Notes: generated by a model not told the origin, from the sequence alone. A stretch of 64,000 nucleotides of DNA from Actinocorallia aurantiaca (GCF_039533685.1 NZ_BAAATZ010000002.1:407474-471473); one strand, 5' to 3'; positions 14,960-24,387 are shown, counted from the first letter of the stretch. Program-made: numbers and translations.

Positions 14960-17248
14960 TCAGGGGCGCGTGAGGAGGACGGACAGGAGCGCCAGCGCGT
15001 CCTGTTTGTCCAGGGGTTCGTTGCCGTTTCCGCACTTGGGGGACTGGATGCAGGACGGGCATCCGTGCTCGCACTCGCAGGAGGCGATGGCCTTGCGGGT
15101 GGCCTGGAGCCATGGCCGGGCGGAGGTGTAGGCGCGTTCGGCGAAGCCGGCGCCGCCGGGGTGGCCGTCGTAGACGAAGACGGTGAGGCGGCCGGTGTCG
15201 GGGTGCAGGGGGGTGGAGACGCCGCCGATGTCCCAGCGGTCGCAGGTGGCGAAGAGGGGCAGGAGGCCGATGGAGGCGTGTTCGGCGGCGTGGGCGGCGC
15301 CGGGCGCGTCGAAGCCGGGCTCGGCGGCCAGCAGGGAGGCCAGGGCCCCGGGGGAGACGGTCCACCAGACGCTCTTGGTGCGCAGGACGCGTTCGGGCAG
15401 GTCGAGGGGCTTCTCGCCGATGATCTCGCCGGTGGCGAGGCGGCGCATCTGGTAGGAGACGACCTGGCGGCGGACCTCGACGGTGCCGAAGTGCAGGGTG
15501 GCGTGCTCGCCCCAGGAGAGGGACTTCTCCTCGTCGAGGATGTGGACGTCGGTGGTGGAGCGGGCGGACGTGGAGTAGTCGGGGACGGCCGGGTCTACCA
15601 GGGCGACGCCGTCGTCGAGGTCCAGGAGGTTCACCAGGAAGGACTCGCCCTGGTGGACGTAGACGGCGCCTTCGTGGACGCTGCCGTGCGCCGACGCCTC
15701 GTCGACGGTGCCGAGGAGTCGGCCGGTGCCGGCTTCGACGACCTGTACGACGGACGGTCCCGAGCCGCGTAGGTCGGTGGACGGCCGGCGCCGGTGCGTC
15801 CAGTACCAGCCGGTGGGGCGGCGGCGGAGCAGTCCCCGGGCGGTGAGGTCGTCCACAAGCTGTGGAGACTCCGGCCCGAACAGCGTGAAGTCCTCGTCCG
15901 TGAGGGGAAGCTCGGCGGCGGCCGAGCACAGGTGGGGCTCCAGCACGTAGGGGTTGGCCGGGTCGAGGACGGTGGCCTCGACGGGGGTGCCGAAGACCGC
16001 CGACGGGTGGTGGACGAGGTAGGTGTCCAGTGGGTCGTCCCTGGCGATGAGGACGGCCAGCGCGTCCTGGCCGCCGCGGCCGGCGCGCCCGGCCTGCTGC
16101 CACAGGGACGCGCGGGTTCCCGGCCAGCCGCAGATCAGCACGGCGTCCAGGCCGGAGACGTCGATGCCCAGCTCCAGGGCGTTGGTCGTGGCCAGTCCCA
16201 GCAGCGAGCGGGAGCGCAGGCCCGCCTCGAGGGCGCGGCGCTCCTCCGGCAGGTAGCCGCCGCGGTAGGCGGCGATCTGGTCGGCGAGTTCCGGCGCGAC
16301 CTCCGACAGGGCGCGCCGGGCGGCCAGCGAGACCGTCTCGACGCCGCGCCGGGAGCGGACGAAGGCGAGCGTCTGCGCCCCGGTGGTCACGAGGTCGGCC
16401 AGCAGGTCGGCGGTCTCGGCGGGGGCGGGCCTGCGGACCTCGTCCTCCAGCAGCGGCGGCTCCCAGAAGGCGAAGGTCGTCGCGCCCCGGGGCGAGCCGT
16501 CCTCGACGACCGCCTCGACGGGCAGTCCGGTGAGCACCGAGGCCGAGGCCGCGGGGTCCGACACCGTCGCGGAGGCCAGGACGAAGGTGGGATCGGCCCC
16601 GTAACGGGCGCAGACCCGGCGCAGCCGCCGGAGGATCTGCGCGACGTGCGAGCCGAAGACGCCCCGGTAGCCGTGCGCCTCGTCGATCACGACATAGCGC
16701 AGCCGGCGGAGAAAGGAGGCCCATCGGGAGTGTCCGGGAAGCACTCCGTAGTGCAACATGTCGGGATTGGTGAGAACGATGTTCGCGTAACGCCGAATCC
16801 AATCTCGGGAATCCGGCGAAGTGTCCCCGTCGTAGGTCGCGGCGCGCACGGAGGGAATTCCCAGACCCGACACGAAACGTTCCTGATCATGGGCCAGCGC
16901 CTTGGTCGGCGCGAGGTAGAGCGTCGTCTCGTCGTCCAGCGCCGCGCTCAGCGAGGGCAGCAGGTAGGCGAGCGACTTGCCCGAGGCGGTCCCTGTGGCG
17001 ATGATCACAGATCGTCCCTCATGGGCCAGCGAAGCCGCTGTGACCTGGTGTTCCCACAGCTCGGGGAACCTCAGCGCGGAACGCACGGGATCCGGTGCCC
17101 AGTCGGGCCATCCGGCCGGAGAGGCGGCCCGCGCGGGAACCGTCTCGACATGGGTCACCCGTCCGCGGCGCCTCGGATCGCGCAGCAGATGCCGGAGAAG
17201 TTCGTGTGCGGACACAGGTTTCCAGTCTTGCATCGTGGGAAGGACCAC
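14960..17248 (-). CDS. DEAD/DEAH-box helicase with DUF1998 cysteine cluster (MrfA-like)
   Basis: 762 residues. Walker A ATGTASGKS lies near residue 84, the Walker B DEAH box (VVIDEAHGYRG) near 186, and the helicase C domain with QQAGRAGRGGQ near 385. The C-terminal cysteine cluster CECEHGCPSCIQSPKCGNGN (about residue 725) is the DUF1998 metal site seen in MrfA, a helicase for mitomycin-type DNA damage in Bacillus. ATG 17233 (MQDWKPVS) is an equally good start; neither has a clear ribosome site. It diverges from bldG. Confidence 0.9.
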   Translation of the reverse strand: MVLPTMQDWKPVSAHELLRHLLRDPRRRGRVTHVETVPARAASPAGWPDWAPDPVRSALRFPELWEHQVTAASLAHEGRSVIIATGTASGKSLAYLLPSLSAALDDETTLYLAPTKALAHDQERFVSGLGIPSVRAATYDGDTSPDSRDWIRRYANIVLTNPDMLHYGVLPGHSRWASFLRRLRYVVIDEAHGYRGVFGSHVAQILRRLRRVCARYGADPTFVLASATVSDPAASASVLTGLPVEAVVEDGSPRGATTFAFWEPPLLEDEVRRPAPAETADLLADLVTTGAQTLAFVRSRRGVETVSLAARRALSEVAPELADQIAAYRGGYLPEERRALEAGLRSRSLLGLATTNALELGIDVSGLDAVLICGWPGTRASLWQQAGRAGRGGQDALAVLIARDDPLDTYLVHHPSAVFGTPVEATVLDPANPYVLEPHLCSAAAELPLTDEDFTLFGPESPQLVDDLTARGLLRRRPTGWYWTHRRRPSTDLRGSGPSVVQVVEAGTGRLLGTVDEASAHGSVHEGAVYVHQGESFLVNLLDLDDGVALVDPAVPDYSTSARSTTDVHILDEEKSLSWGEHATLHFGTVEVRRQVVSYQMRRLATGEIIGEKPLDLPERVLRTKSVWWTVSPGALASLLAAEPGFDAPGAAHAAEHASIGLLPLFATCDRWDIGGVSTPLHPDTGRLTVFVYDGHPGGAGFAERAYTSARPWLQATRKAIASCECEHGCPSCIQSPKCGNGNEPLDKQDALALLSVLLTRP

Positions 17249-17402
17249 GGAACGCCCCGGCCCCCTGATCGAGGTTTCGGCCCCTGCCGGACCATGTGAA
17301 CAGAGGATTCCGTGCTGACACGTCTCCGGGGCATGGTTGAATTTCGACGGACGAGCGCTGCGACGTCCGATTACATTGCGGCAGGAATGCGCAGGAGGTT
17401 CT

Positions 17403-17756
17403 GTGGACCTGAAGGTGAACGACTACACCACCGACGACGGCCTCACGGTCATCAACGTGGAGGGGGAGATCGACGTCTACACGGCGCCGAAGCTCCGCGA
17501 GAAGCTCATCGACTTGGTCAACAAGGGCAAGTTCCACCTCCTCGTGGACATGGAGAAGGTCGAGTTCCTGGACTCGACCGGCCTCGGCGTCCTGGTGGGT
17601 GGGCTGAAGCGGGTCCGGGCGCACGACGGTTCGCTGGAACTGGTCTGCACCCAGGAGCGCATTCTCAAGATCTTCCGGATCACCGGGCTGACCAAGGTCT
17701 TCGGGATTCACACCTCGCTCGAGGAGGCGCGGGAGAACCGCAAGAGCGCGAAGTAG
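17403..17756 (+). CDS. bldG: anti-sigma factor antagonist BldG
   Basis: 117 residues, STAS domain. The phosphorylation region VEFLDSTGLGVLVGGLKRVR (about residues 52-71) holds the Ser that the partner kinase phosphorylates. Sequence and setting match Streptomyces BldG, which controls aerial growth and antibiotic production by partner switching. AGGAGG lies upstream of GTG 17403, replacing the longer frame from 17337. The anti-sigma partner follows 6 bp later, as in Streptomyces. Confidence 0.93.
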   Translation: MDLKVNDYTTDDGLTVINVEGEIDVYTAPKLREKLIDLVNKGKFHLLVDMEKVEFLDSTGLGVLVGGLKRVRAHDGSLELVCTQERILKIFRITGLTKVFGIHTSLEEARENRKSAK

Positions 17757-17762
17757 TCTCCC

Positions 17763-18131
17763 GTGTCTTCTACAGTCGAGGTCGCGTTCAGCGCGCTGCC
17801 GATCCATGTGCGCACCGCGCGCATGATCACCAAGGCGGTCGCGCTGCGCAGCGGTGTGGACGACCCGCTGCTGGACGAGGTGCGTCTGGCGGTGGGCGAG
17901 GCATGCTCGCGCGCCGTGGAGGCCCACCAGAAGCACTGTCCCGAGGAACCCGTGGTGCTGAACCTGACCGACGGCAAGGGCCGTTTCTCGGTCTCGGTCA
18001 GCGATCGGGTCCCGGATGAGCCGGAGGAAGACGGTCTGAGCATGGCGGTGATCAAGGGCCTCGCCGACGAGCTCGAGATCGTCTCCTCGGAGACCGGAAC
18101 GACGATCAGCATGAGCTGGCCGGCGCGCTGA
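17763..18131 (+). CDS. RsbW-like anti-sigma factor / ATP-binding protein (ApgA-type)
   Basis: 122 residues, a GHKL-type ATPase. The N box is near VRLAVGEACSRAVEAHQ (about residue 41), followed by FSVSVSDRVPDEPEEDGLSM and a C-terminal GTTISMSW strand. It should bind a sigma factor and phosphorylate BldG. The N box has Ser-Arg where typical RsbW proteins have Asn/Asp, also a trait of the protein beside bldG in Streptomyces as I recall it, so kinase activity may be weak. It starts with GTG, 6 bp after bldG, and ends before a strong terminator. Confidence 0.88.
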   Translation: MSSTVEVAFSALPIHVRTARMITKAVALRSGVDDPLLDEVRLAVGEACSRAVEAHQKHCPEEPVVLNLTDGKGRFSVSVSDRVPDEPEEDGLSMAVIKGLADELEIVSSETGTTISMSWPAR

Positions 18132-18141
18132 CTCATCCCCG

Positions 18142-18175
18142 AAAAGACCTCACGTTCTCAGACGTGAGGTCTTTT
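18142..18175. terminator. strong terminator after the bldG operon
   Basis: A perfect 14-bp stem, AAAAGACCTCACGT and its complement, with a 6-nt loop. Its right arm ends in TTTT, so it can work in either direction. Confidence 0.9.
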
Positions 18176-18299
18176 GCGTGTGTGCGCCGATTCGTCCAGA
18201 GTAAGAAAATTACCGTTCTTGTGAGAATTTAGTACTTTTCCCGGCACAAAAGCCGTGCATACCTTTCCCGGAGCGCACCACACGACCCGGGGAGGACGC

Positions 18300-20573
18300 A
18301 TGGGCGAGGTCGCACTGGGCGGGGGAGATCTCTTCCTCGTCTCCATGGTCGCGGTGATCGCCCTGCTGGCCCTGGCGGTCGCGGGCGGGCTGGTCCGCGA
18401 GGTGCTGGCGGCGGGTCAGGGCACCCCCCGGATGCAGCAGATCGCGCTGGCCGTGCAGGAGGGGGCGAGCGCCTACCTCAAACGCCAGTTCCGCACGGTC
18501 GGCGTCTTCGTGGTGCTGATACCCCTGCTCCTCCTGCTGCTGCCCGCGGAGGGCGCGGGGGTGCGGATCGGCAGGTCGGTCTTCTTCGTGCTCGGCGCGC
18601 TCTTCTCCGGGATCACCGGATTCGCGGGCATGTGGCTGGCGGTCCGGGGAAACGTCCGGGTGGCCGCCGCGGCACGCGACGCCGGGGAGCGGACCGCGAT
18701 GCGCATCGCCTTCCGGACGGGCGGGGTCGCCGGGATGTTCACCGTCGGGCTCGGCCTCTTCGGCGCGGCCCTCGTCGTGCTGGTCTACCGGGGCGACGCG
18801 CCCGTCGTCCTGGAGGGGTTCGGGTTCGGCGCGGCGCTGCTGGCGATGTTCATGCGGGTCGGCGGCGGCATCTTCACCAAGGCCGCGGACGTCGGCGCGG
18901 ACCTGGTGGGCAAGGTCGAGCAGGGCATCCCGGAGGACGACCCGCGCAACGCCGCGACGATCGCCGACAACGTGGGGGACAACGTCGGAGACTGCGCGGG
19001 CATGGCGGCCGACCTGTTCGAGTCCTACGCGGTGATGCTCGTGGCCGCGCTGATCCTCGGCGGCGCCGCGTTCGGCGCGCAGGGGATGGTCTTCTCGCTG
19101 CTCGTGCCGATGATCGGTGTGGTCACCGCGGTGATCGGCATCTTCGCCGTGACGCCGAGGGCGCGGGACCGCTCGGGGATGACGGCGATCAACCGGGGCT
19201 TCTTCCTGGCCGCGGCGATCTCCGCGGTGGCGGTGGCGGTGGCGGCCTTCCTGTACCTGCCGTCCACCTTCGCGGAGCTGGACGGGGGCGTCCGGGTGGA
19301 CGCCGACCCGCGGCTCGTGGCGATCGGCGCGGTGCTGACCGGCATCGTCCTGGCGGGCGCGATCCAGCTGCTCACCGGCTACTTCACCGAGACGAACCGC
19401 AAACCCGTCCAGGAGGTCACTCAGAGCGCCCGTACGGGCCCCGCGACGGTCATCCTTTCCGGGGTGGCCCTGGGCCTGGAGTCGGCCGTCTACTCCACTC
19501 TCCTCATCGCGGGGGCCATCTACGGCGCCTTCCTCCTCGGCTCCGGGAACACCACGGTCGCGCTGTTCGCGGTCGCGCTGGCGGGCACGGGACTGCTCAC
19601 CACCGTCGGGGTGATCGTCTCGATGGACACGTTCGGTCCCGTCTCCGACAACGCGCAGGGCATCGCCGAGATGTCCGGCGACGTCAACGGCGAGGCCGCG
19701 GCCGTCCTCGAACGCCTCGACGCCGTCGGCAACACCACCAAGGCGATCACCAAGGGCATCGCCATAGCGACGGCCGTCCTGGCGGCGACGGCCCTGTTCG
19801 GCTCCTTCCGGACGACCGTGGAGGCGGCACTGGAGGAGGCGAGCGGGGACGCGCAGCGGGCCATCGGCGCCGCCTTCCTGGACTTCAACCTCTCGGTCGA
19901 CCAGCCGAACGTCCTCATCGGCCTGCTCGTCGGAGCCTCCGTCGTCTTCCTCTTCTCCGGTCTGGCGATCATGGCGGTGGGACGGTCGGCGGGCCGCGTC
20001 GTCGTCGAGGTCAGAGAGCAGTTCCGCACCAAGCCCGGGATCATGGACTTCTCCGAGCGGCCCGACTACGACCGGGTGGTCGACCTCTGTACCAGGGACG
20101 CCCAGCGAGAGCTGATCACTCCGGGCCTGCTGGCGATCCTGACGCCGATCGCGGTGGGGTTCGCCTTCGGCTACGCCCCGTTGGGCGCCTTCCTGGCCGG
20201 GGCGATCGCCGCGGGAGCCCTGATGGCGGTCTTCCTGGCGAACTCCGGGGGAGCCTGGGACAACGCCAAGAAGGTCGTCGAGGACGGCAGCCTGGGCGGC
20301 AAGGGGTCGGAGGCCCACGCCGCCACCGTCATCGGCGACACCGTCGGAGACCCCTTCAAGGACACGGCGGGCCCCGCGATCAACCCGTTGATCAAGGTGA
20401 TGAACCTGGTCTCGCTGCTGATCGCACCCGCCGTCGTCGCCGCGGCGGGCGACGCCGTCCTGCGGGCGGGCGTGACCATCGTGGTGGTGGCCGTGCTCGT
20501 GGCCGCGGTCGTCGCCTCCAGGCACCGCGGCGCCGCGACCGGGGCTCCGCTGCCGCGCGCCACCCGCCGATGA
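18300..20573 (+). CDS. hppA: K+-insensitive membrane pyrophosphatase, proton-pumping
   Basis: 757 residues with about 16 membrane helices. It hydrolyses pyrophosphate to pump protons. The catalytic segment GIFTKAADVGADLVGKVEQG and the DNVGDNVGDCAGMAADLFES motif are intact. GNTTKAITKG carries Lys where K+-dependent enzymes have Ala, so K+-independence is expected. GGAGGA lies before ATG 18300. The upstream 18210-18250 stretch is AT-rich (promoter region) with a TTCT-TGTG-AGAA inverted repeat at 18216-18227. An hppA gene follows bldG in Streptomyces too. Confidence 0.95.
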   Translation: MGEVALGGGDLFLVSMVAVIALLALAVAGGLVREVLAAGQGTPRMQQIALAVQEGASAYLKRQFRTVGVFVVLIPLLLLLLPAEGAGVRIGRSVFFVLGALFSGITGFAGMWLAVRGNVRVAAAARDAGERTAMRIAFRTGGVAGMFTVGLGLFGAALVVLVYRGDAPVVLEGFGFGAALLAMFMRVGGGIFTKAADVGADLVGKVEQGIPEDDPRNAATIADNVGDNVGDCAGMAADLFESYAVMLVAALILGGAAFGAQGMVFSLLVPMIGVVTAVIGIFAVTPRARDRSGMTAINRGFFLAAAISAVAVAVAAFLYLPSTFAELDGGVRVDADPRLVAIGAVLTGIVLAGAIQLLTGYFTETNRKPVQEVTQSARTGPATVILSGVALGLESAVYSTLLIAGAIYGAFLLGSGNTTVALFAVALAGTGLLTTVGVIVSMDTFGPVSDNAQGIAEMSGDVNGEAAAVLERLDAVGNTTKAITKGIAIATAVLAATALFGSFRTTVEAALEEASGDAQRAIGAAFLDFNLSVDQPNVLIGLLVGASVVFLFSGLAIMAVGRSAGRVVVEVREQFRTKPGIMDFSERPDYDRVVDLCTRDAQRELITPGLLAILTPIAVGFAFGYAPLGAFLAGAIAAGALMAVFLANSGGAWDNAKKVVEDGSLGGKGSEAHAATVIGDTVGDPFKDTAGPAINPLIKVMNLVSLLIAPAVVAAAGDAVLRAGVTIVVVAVLVAAVVASRHRGAATGAPLPRATRR

Positions 20574-20649
20574 GGGCCCGTTCCGGGGGAGAGGAAGTTC
20601 ATTCACGGAGTGGTGCTGGAGAGGCGCGTGGGACGCTTACGCTTGGGCC

Positions 20650-20742
20650 ATGAATGGTGCTAAAGGGTTCGTCGCCGTCTTTGGTGGCATGCTCCTGGTC
20701 ATGGCGATCTTGTGGTTTCTGGCATGGTCGGTCGCCCCGTGA
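20650..20742 (+). CDS. 30-residue single-helix membrane protein
   Basis: MNGAKGFVAV is followed by a hydrophobic helix (FGGMLLVMAILWFLAWSVAP), and the stop falls at 20740-20742. It was below common size cut-offs. There is no ribosome site, but TACGCT lies 6 nt before the ATG, the spacing of a leaderless actinobacterial -10 box. Its TGA overlaps the GTG of the phosphatase gene (GTGA), so it probably leads that operon. Function unknown. Confidence 0.6.
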   Translation: MNGAKGFVAVFGGMLLVMAILWFLAWSVAP

Positions 20743-21209
20743 GCAAGAGGCTGCTGGTGCTGCGCCACGCCAAGGCGGAGGTCGGGCTGGGCCTGGCCGA
20801 CCACGAGCGCCCGCTGGCGGACCGGGGCCGGCGGGACTCCGCCGCGATGGGCGACTTCCTGCGGGCCCAGGGGATGGAGCCGGACCTGGTGCTCTGCTCC
20901 ACCGCGCTGCGGACCAGGCAGACCCTGGAGGGGCTGGGCCTGTCCGCTCCCGTGCGGTTCGAGCGGTCCATCTACACCGGGGACGGCCGCGACCTCCTGG
21001 ACCTGGTCCGCCTCGCCGGCGCTGAGGCCGAGGACGCCGGGACGATCCTGCTGGTGGGCCACAATCCGACGGTGCACGAACTGGTGATCGTCGTGGGGAA
21101 CGAGCAGGTCGAGGACTTCCCCACCTGCGCGCTCGGCGTGATCGAACTGGCGGACTGGCAGGCGCATGGCGGCACGCTCCTGGACTACCGGACTCCCAGG
21201 ACCATCTGA
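20739..21209 (+). CDS. SixA-type phosphohistidine phosphatase / histidine phosphatase family
   Basis: 156 residues. The catalytic LRHAKAE motif (RHx, about residue 9) lies at the N-terminus, and the second catalytic His is in LLVGHNPTVHEL near residue 105. SixA removes phosphate from His residues of phosphotransfer proteins; here the target is unknown. GTG 20739 overlaps the stop of the 30-residue membrane protein and starts the family fold directly. It converges on serB. Confidence 0.88.
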   Translation: MSKRLLVLRHAKAEVGLGLADHERPLADRGRRDSAAMGDFLRAQGMEPDLVLCSTALRTRQTLEGLGLSAPVRFERSIYTGDGRDLLDLVRLAGAEAEDAGTILLVGHNPTVHELVIVVGNEQVEDFPTCALGVIELADWQAHGGTLLDYRTPRTI

Positions 21210-21291
21210 TCCGGTTCGCGGCGAGGGGCGTACGGGCGGATCCCGGGGGGACCCGGGAAGGAGACCCCGCCGAGAGGACTCGGAGGAACCT

Positions 21292-22485
21292 TCAGGAGGC
21301 GTTCTCGGCGTCCGCCGCGTCCGCGGCCTCGATCTCGTCCCTGGAGATGCCCAGCAGGAAGAGGATCGTGTCCAGGTAGGGCACGTTGACGGCGGTGTGG
21401 GCGGCGCGGCGCACCACCGGCTTGGCGTTGTAGGCCACTCCGAGCCCCGCCGCCTGGAGCATGTCCAGGTCGTTGGCGCCGTCGCCGACGGCGACCGTCT
21501 GGGAGATCGGGACGCCCGCCTGGGCGGCGAACCGGCGCAGCGCGTCGGCCTTGCCCGCCCGGTCGATGATCGGGCCCACCACCCGGCCGGTGAGCCTGCC
21601 GTCGACGATCTCCAGGGTGTTGGCGGCGGTGTAGTCGATGCCCAGGTCGGCGGCGAGGGCGTCGGTGACCTGGGTGAAGCCGCCGCTGACGATGGCGAAC
21701 CTGTAGTCCAGCCGTTTGAGGGTGCGCACCAGGGTGCGGGCGCCGGAGGCGAGTTCGATCCTGTCGCGGACGGCGTCGATGGCCGAGGCGTCCAGCCCGG
21801 CCAGCAGGGCGACGCGCTCGCGCAGGGAGCCGGCGAAGTCCAGCTCGCCGCGCATGGCGGCCTCGGTGATCTCGGCGACCTTGTCGAGCTGCCCGGCGTG
21901 CTCGGCCAGCAGTTCGATGACCTCGCCCTGGATAAGGGTGGAGTCGACGTCCATGACGATCAGGCGCTTGGCCTTGCGGTGCAGCCCGGCCCGCTGGACG
22001 GCGACGTCCACCTGGCGTTCGGCGGCCTCGGCGGCCAGCGCGGCGCGCAGCGAGGCGGGGTCGGCGCCGGAGACCAGCAGCTCGATCGCGGTCACCGGGT
22101 AGCTGGCGAGCCGTTCGATGCGGTCGATGTTGGCGCCGTGGCTGGCGATCCGGCCGGCCACCCCGGCCATCGCGGCGGGGGTCAGGGGGCTGCCCAGCAC
22201 CGTCACGTGCAGCTGGGAGCGTTTGCGCCTGGTTTTTTTGGAGCCGCCGGGGGAGGACAGCTCCACCTCCATCTCCAGGTCGTCGGCCACCTTCTTGACC
22301 GCGTCCCAGAGGGGGTCCACCTCGGAGGTGTGGGTGACGAGCACGCCGAGGATCAGACGGCCGCGGATCACCACCTGTTCGACGTCGGAGACCTCGACCG
22401 GGAAGCCGGCGAGCGTGCCGAAGAGCCGGGAGGTCACCCCGGGGCGATCCTTGCCGGTCAGTGTGATGAGCAGCGTCCGTTCCAT
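21292..22485 (-). CDS. serB: phosphoserine phosphatase with N-terminal ACT domain
   Basis: 397 residues. It performs the last step of serine synthesis, phosphoserine to serine. The N-terminal ACT-like part begins MERTLLITLTGKDRPGVTSR, and a second ACT-like stretch starts near SQLHVTVLGSPLTPA. The HAD core has DVDSTLIQGEV (nucleophile Asp), AIVSGGFTQVTD and VAVGDGANDLDML. I chose ATG 22485 at the ACT domain start; the longer frame to 22791 adds a non-homologous tail. Confidence 0.94.
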   Translation of the reverse strand: MERTLLITLTGKDRPGVTSRLFGTLAGFPVEVSDVEQVVIRGRLILGVLVTHTSEVDPLWDAVKKVADDLEMEVELSSPGGSKKTRRKRSQLHVTVLGSPLTPAAMAGVAGRIASHGANIDRIERLASYPVTAIELLVSGADPASLRAALAAEAAERQVDVAVQRAGLHRKAKRLIVMDVDSTLIQGEVIELLAEHAGQLDKVAEITEAAMRGELDFAGSLRERVALLAGLDASAIDAVRDRIELASGARTLVRTLKRLDYRFAIVSGGFTQVTDALAADLGIDYTAANTLEIVDGRLTGRVVGPIIDRAGKADALRRFAAQAGVPISQTVAVGDGANDLDMLQAAGLGVAYNAKPVVRRAAHTAVNVPYLDTILFLLGISRDEIEAADAADAENAS

Positions 22486-22785
22486 ACCGATGCCAACGGT
22501 ACCGTTCCGTAGCCGCCCGCCGGGCATCGAGTCCAGCATTCGGACGATCACCGCACGCCCCTCCGTGCAGAGCTTCCGGGACCGCCCCGTTGACCTTTCC
22601 TTTCCCTCGCCGGAGCGTAGGCTCCCGGCTCTGGTCCGACCGGATTCAAAGGAATGCGGCTCGGCCCGCAAGCCTTCGGAGAGGCAACGCGTCATCTCAC
22701 CGTCCCGGCTGGCGGGCGCCTGGCGTTTCGACGGTGTCCGCCGGCATCCCGTCCCCTTCGGAGAGGCCCATCCTGAGAACAGGGC

Positions 22786-23221
22786 CGTCACGAGGAAGAA
22801 GGACGGGCGATGGACGGGTCACTCGTCGCTCGCCGTCCTCGACGGCGGGGTGATCGCCGTGAGCGGAATGGTCGGTCACCGGGCCCTGGTGTGTCCGCGT
22901 GAGCTTCTGGTCATGGCGGAATCGCCCTACCAACTGCGTTGAGACGGCAATTCCTGGACACGTGAACAGGGCTTCGGGCAAAGGCGACTGGTCTCCCAGG
23001 CCCCCGACGGCCGAGGCGGCCGCTACGCGATCGGCGTGAGGTTCTCCCGATCCTCAGAGGACGCGAAGATCCTCCACCGCACCGCCTCGGGCCGCCGGAC
23101 CGGCCAGGGCTGGAGGCCGATCGCCGTGTTCCGCATGTCCGGCACCGCCTCGTTCTGGGCGGTGGGCGAGGAGAAGGACCGGCGGTACGAGAAGAGGCTG
23201 CTCATGAGGGACGAACGATGA
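22786..23221 (+). pseudogene. possible gene relic interrupted by an in-frame stop
   Basis: Two stretches in one frame have strong third-position GC: about 22786-22942 (VTRKKDGRWTGHSSLAVLDG and on) and 22943-23221 (through RLVSQAPDGRGGRYAIGVRF to RLLMRDER). A TGA at 22940-22942 separates them. The second part can start only at GTG 23036 (61 residues). I recognise no family. Either two small genes or one broken gene would fit. The rest of 22486-23480 holds no gene I can support. Confidence 0.3.
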
Positions 23222-23293
23222 GCGCGCACGGCCCGCGCCGCGGGTCGCGTCCGCGAGGGCGGTGTCGCGGAGATCACCCCTTGGCTCCGGTGG

Positions 23294-23317
23294 TTCCGGG
23301 GAACTCATTCCCCGGAA
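23294..23317. promoter_or_regulatory. perfect inverted repeat upstream of the PP2C gene
   Basis: TTCCGGGGAA and TTCCCCGGAA form 10-bp arms around CTCA. With no T-run it could be an operator for the phosphatase gene 160 bp downstream, or a terminator for whatever precedes it. Confidence 0.45.
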
Positions 23318-23480
23318 GTAGCGAAGGCGAATGGTCTGGCTCTGGAGACCGATCCCGAATTGTTCGGTGGCGCAGTAGCTTTGGAAGGGGCACAAAGCCG
23401 CCCTGCGGACCGGACTGGAGGACGGTGACCCACTACGCTGACCACAGGCCGCTCGCAGGGTCGCTAGGCGCGGTGGTGTA

Positions 23481-24284
23481 ATGAACCACCGCAAGGAGAT
23501 CGTCATCGAAACTGGTATGAACGTCGCAATCAGGTACGCAGCGGGTTCCGACATCGGTTGCAACCGGGAGAACAACGAGGACTCCGGTTACGCCGGTCCT
23601 TTCCTGCTGGCCGTAGCGGACGGGATGGGCGGTTACGCCGGCGGCGAGGTCGCCAGCTCCACCGTCGTCAACGCGCTGCGCCGGTTCGACGCCCCGGTGG
23701 CGGACGTGGAACTGCAGAGCACCCTGGCGCGGGCCGTCTCAGAGGTCAACAAGGCGCTGGGCCAGGCGATCTCCGCCCATCCCGAACTCAACCGGATGGG
23801 CACGACCCTGACGGCGATGTTGTGGAACGGCACCAGCAGGTTCGCGATCGCCCACATCGGCGACTCCCGGGCCTACCTCCTGCGGGACGGCGTGCTCTTC
23901 CAGATCACCAGCGACCACACCCTCGCCCAGCTCCTGGCCGACGGCGGCGACGCCGGGGAGAACTCGCACCTGTCCCACATGCTCTTCAAGGTGCTGGACG
24001 GCGGCCCCGACCGCGACCCCGACCTCGCGCCCAGGGACGCCCGGCTCGGCGACCGCTACCTCCTGTGCTCCGACGGATTGTCGGGCCCGGTCGGCCCGCA
24101 GGAGATCTTCGACATCCTCTCCGCCGAGAAGGAGCGCGAACGGGCCGTGGCCAGGCTCATCGAGGCCGCGCGCGCCCACGGGGGACCCGACAACATCACC
24201 TGCGTCGTGGCAGATGTGCTCGAGGCAGAACCAGGCGGCCCGATCCAGCGTCCCACCCTGGTGGGAGCGGTCGCCGGAACCTGA
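23481..24284 (+). CDS. PP2C-family Ser/Thr protein phosphatase (PstP-like)
   Basis: 267 residues. All metal-binding motifs are present: SDIGCNRENNEDS, LLAVADGMGGYAGGE, RFAIAHIGDSRAYLL, LLCSDGLSG and HGGPDNITCVV. It dephosphorylates Ser/Thr-phosphorylated proteins. Unlike mycobacterial PstP it has no membrane helix, so it is cytosolic. The start may be ATG 23517 (MNVAIRYAAGSDIG) instead; AAGGAG lies 20 nt before that codon, so neither is well placed. A kinase gene lies 1.3 kb downstream, a natural counterpart. Confidence 0.9.
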   Translation: MNHRKEIVIETGMNVAIRYAAGSDIGCNRENNEDSGYAGPFLLAVADGMGGYAGGEVASSTVVNALRRFDAPVADVELQSTLARAVSEVNKALGQAISAHPELNRMGTTLTAMLWNGTSRFAIAHIGDSRAYLLRDGVLFQITSDHTLAQLLADGGDAGENSHLSHMLFKVLDGGPDRDPDLAPRDARLGDRYLLCSDGLSGPVGPQEIFDILSAEKERERAVARLIEAARAHGGPDNITCVVADVLEAEPGGPIQRPTLVGAVAGT

Positions 24285-24318
24285 CCATCACGGTCTGGTC
24301 CCGCAACGATTCCCCGGC

Positions 24319-24349
24319 TTGACAGTCGCAGTGGTCAGGCCGGTATAAG
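24319..24349 (+). promoter_or_regulatory. consensus-like housekeeping promoter
   Basis: A perfect TTGACA is followed after 19 nt by TATAAG, just upstream of the DUF2752 gene. The spacing is slightly long for an HrdB-type promoter. Confidence 0.6.
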
Positions 24350-24387
24350 GGGTCAACAAAGGGACGAGAGATCGGGTGGAGGCTTTC

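Noticed and set aside
18210..20606. 798-codon minus-strand frame
   Set aside because: Antisense to hppA; composition is that of a mirror frame.
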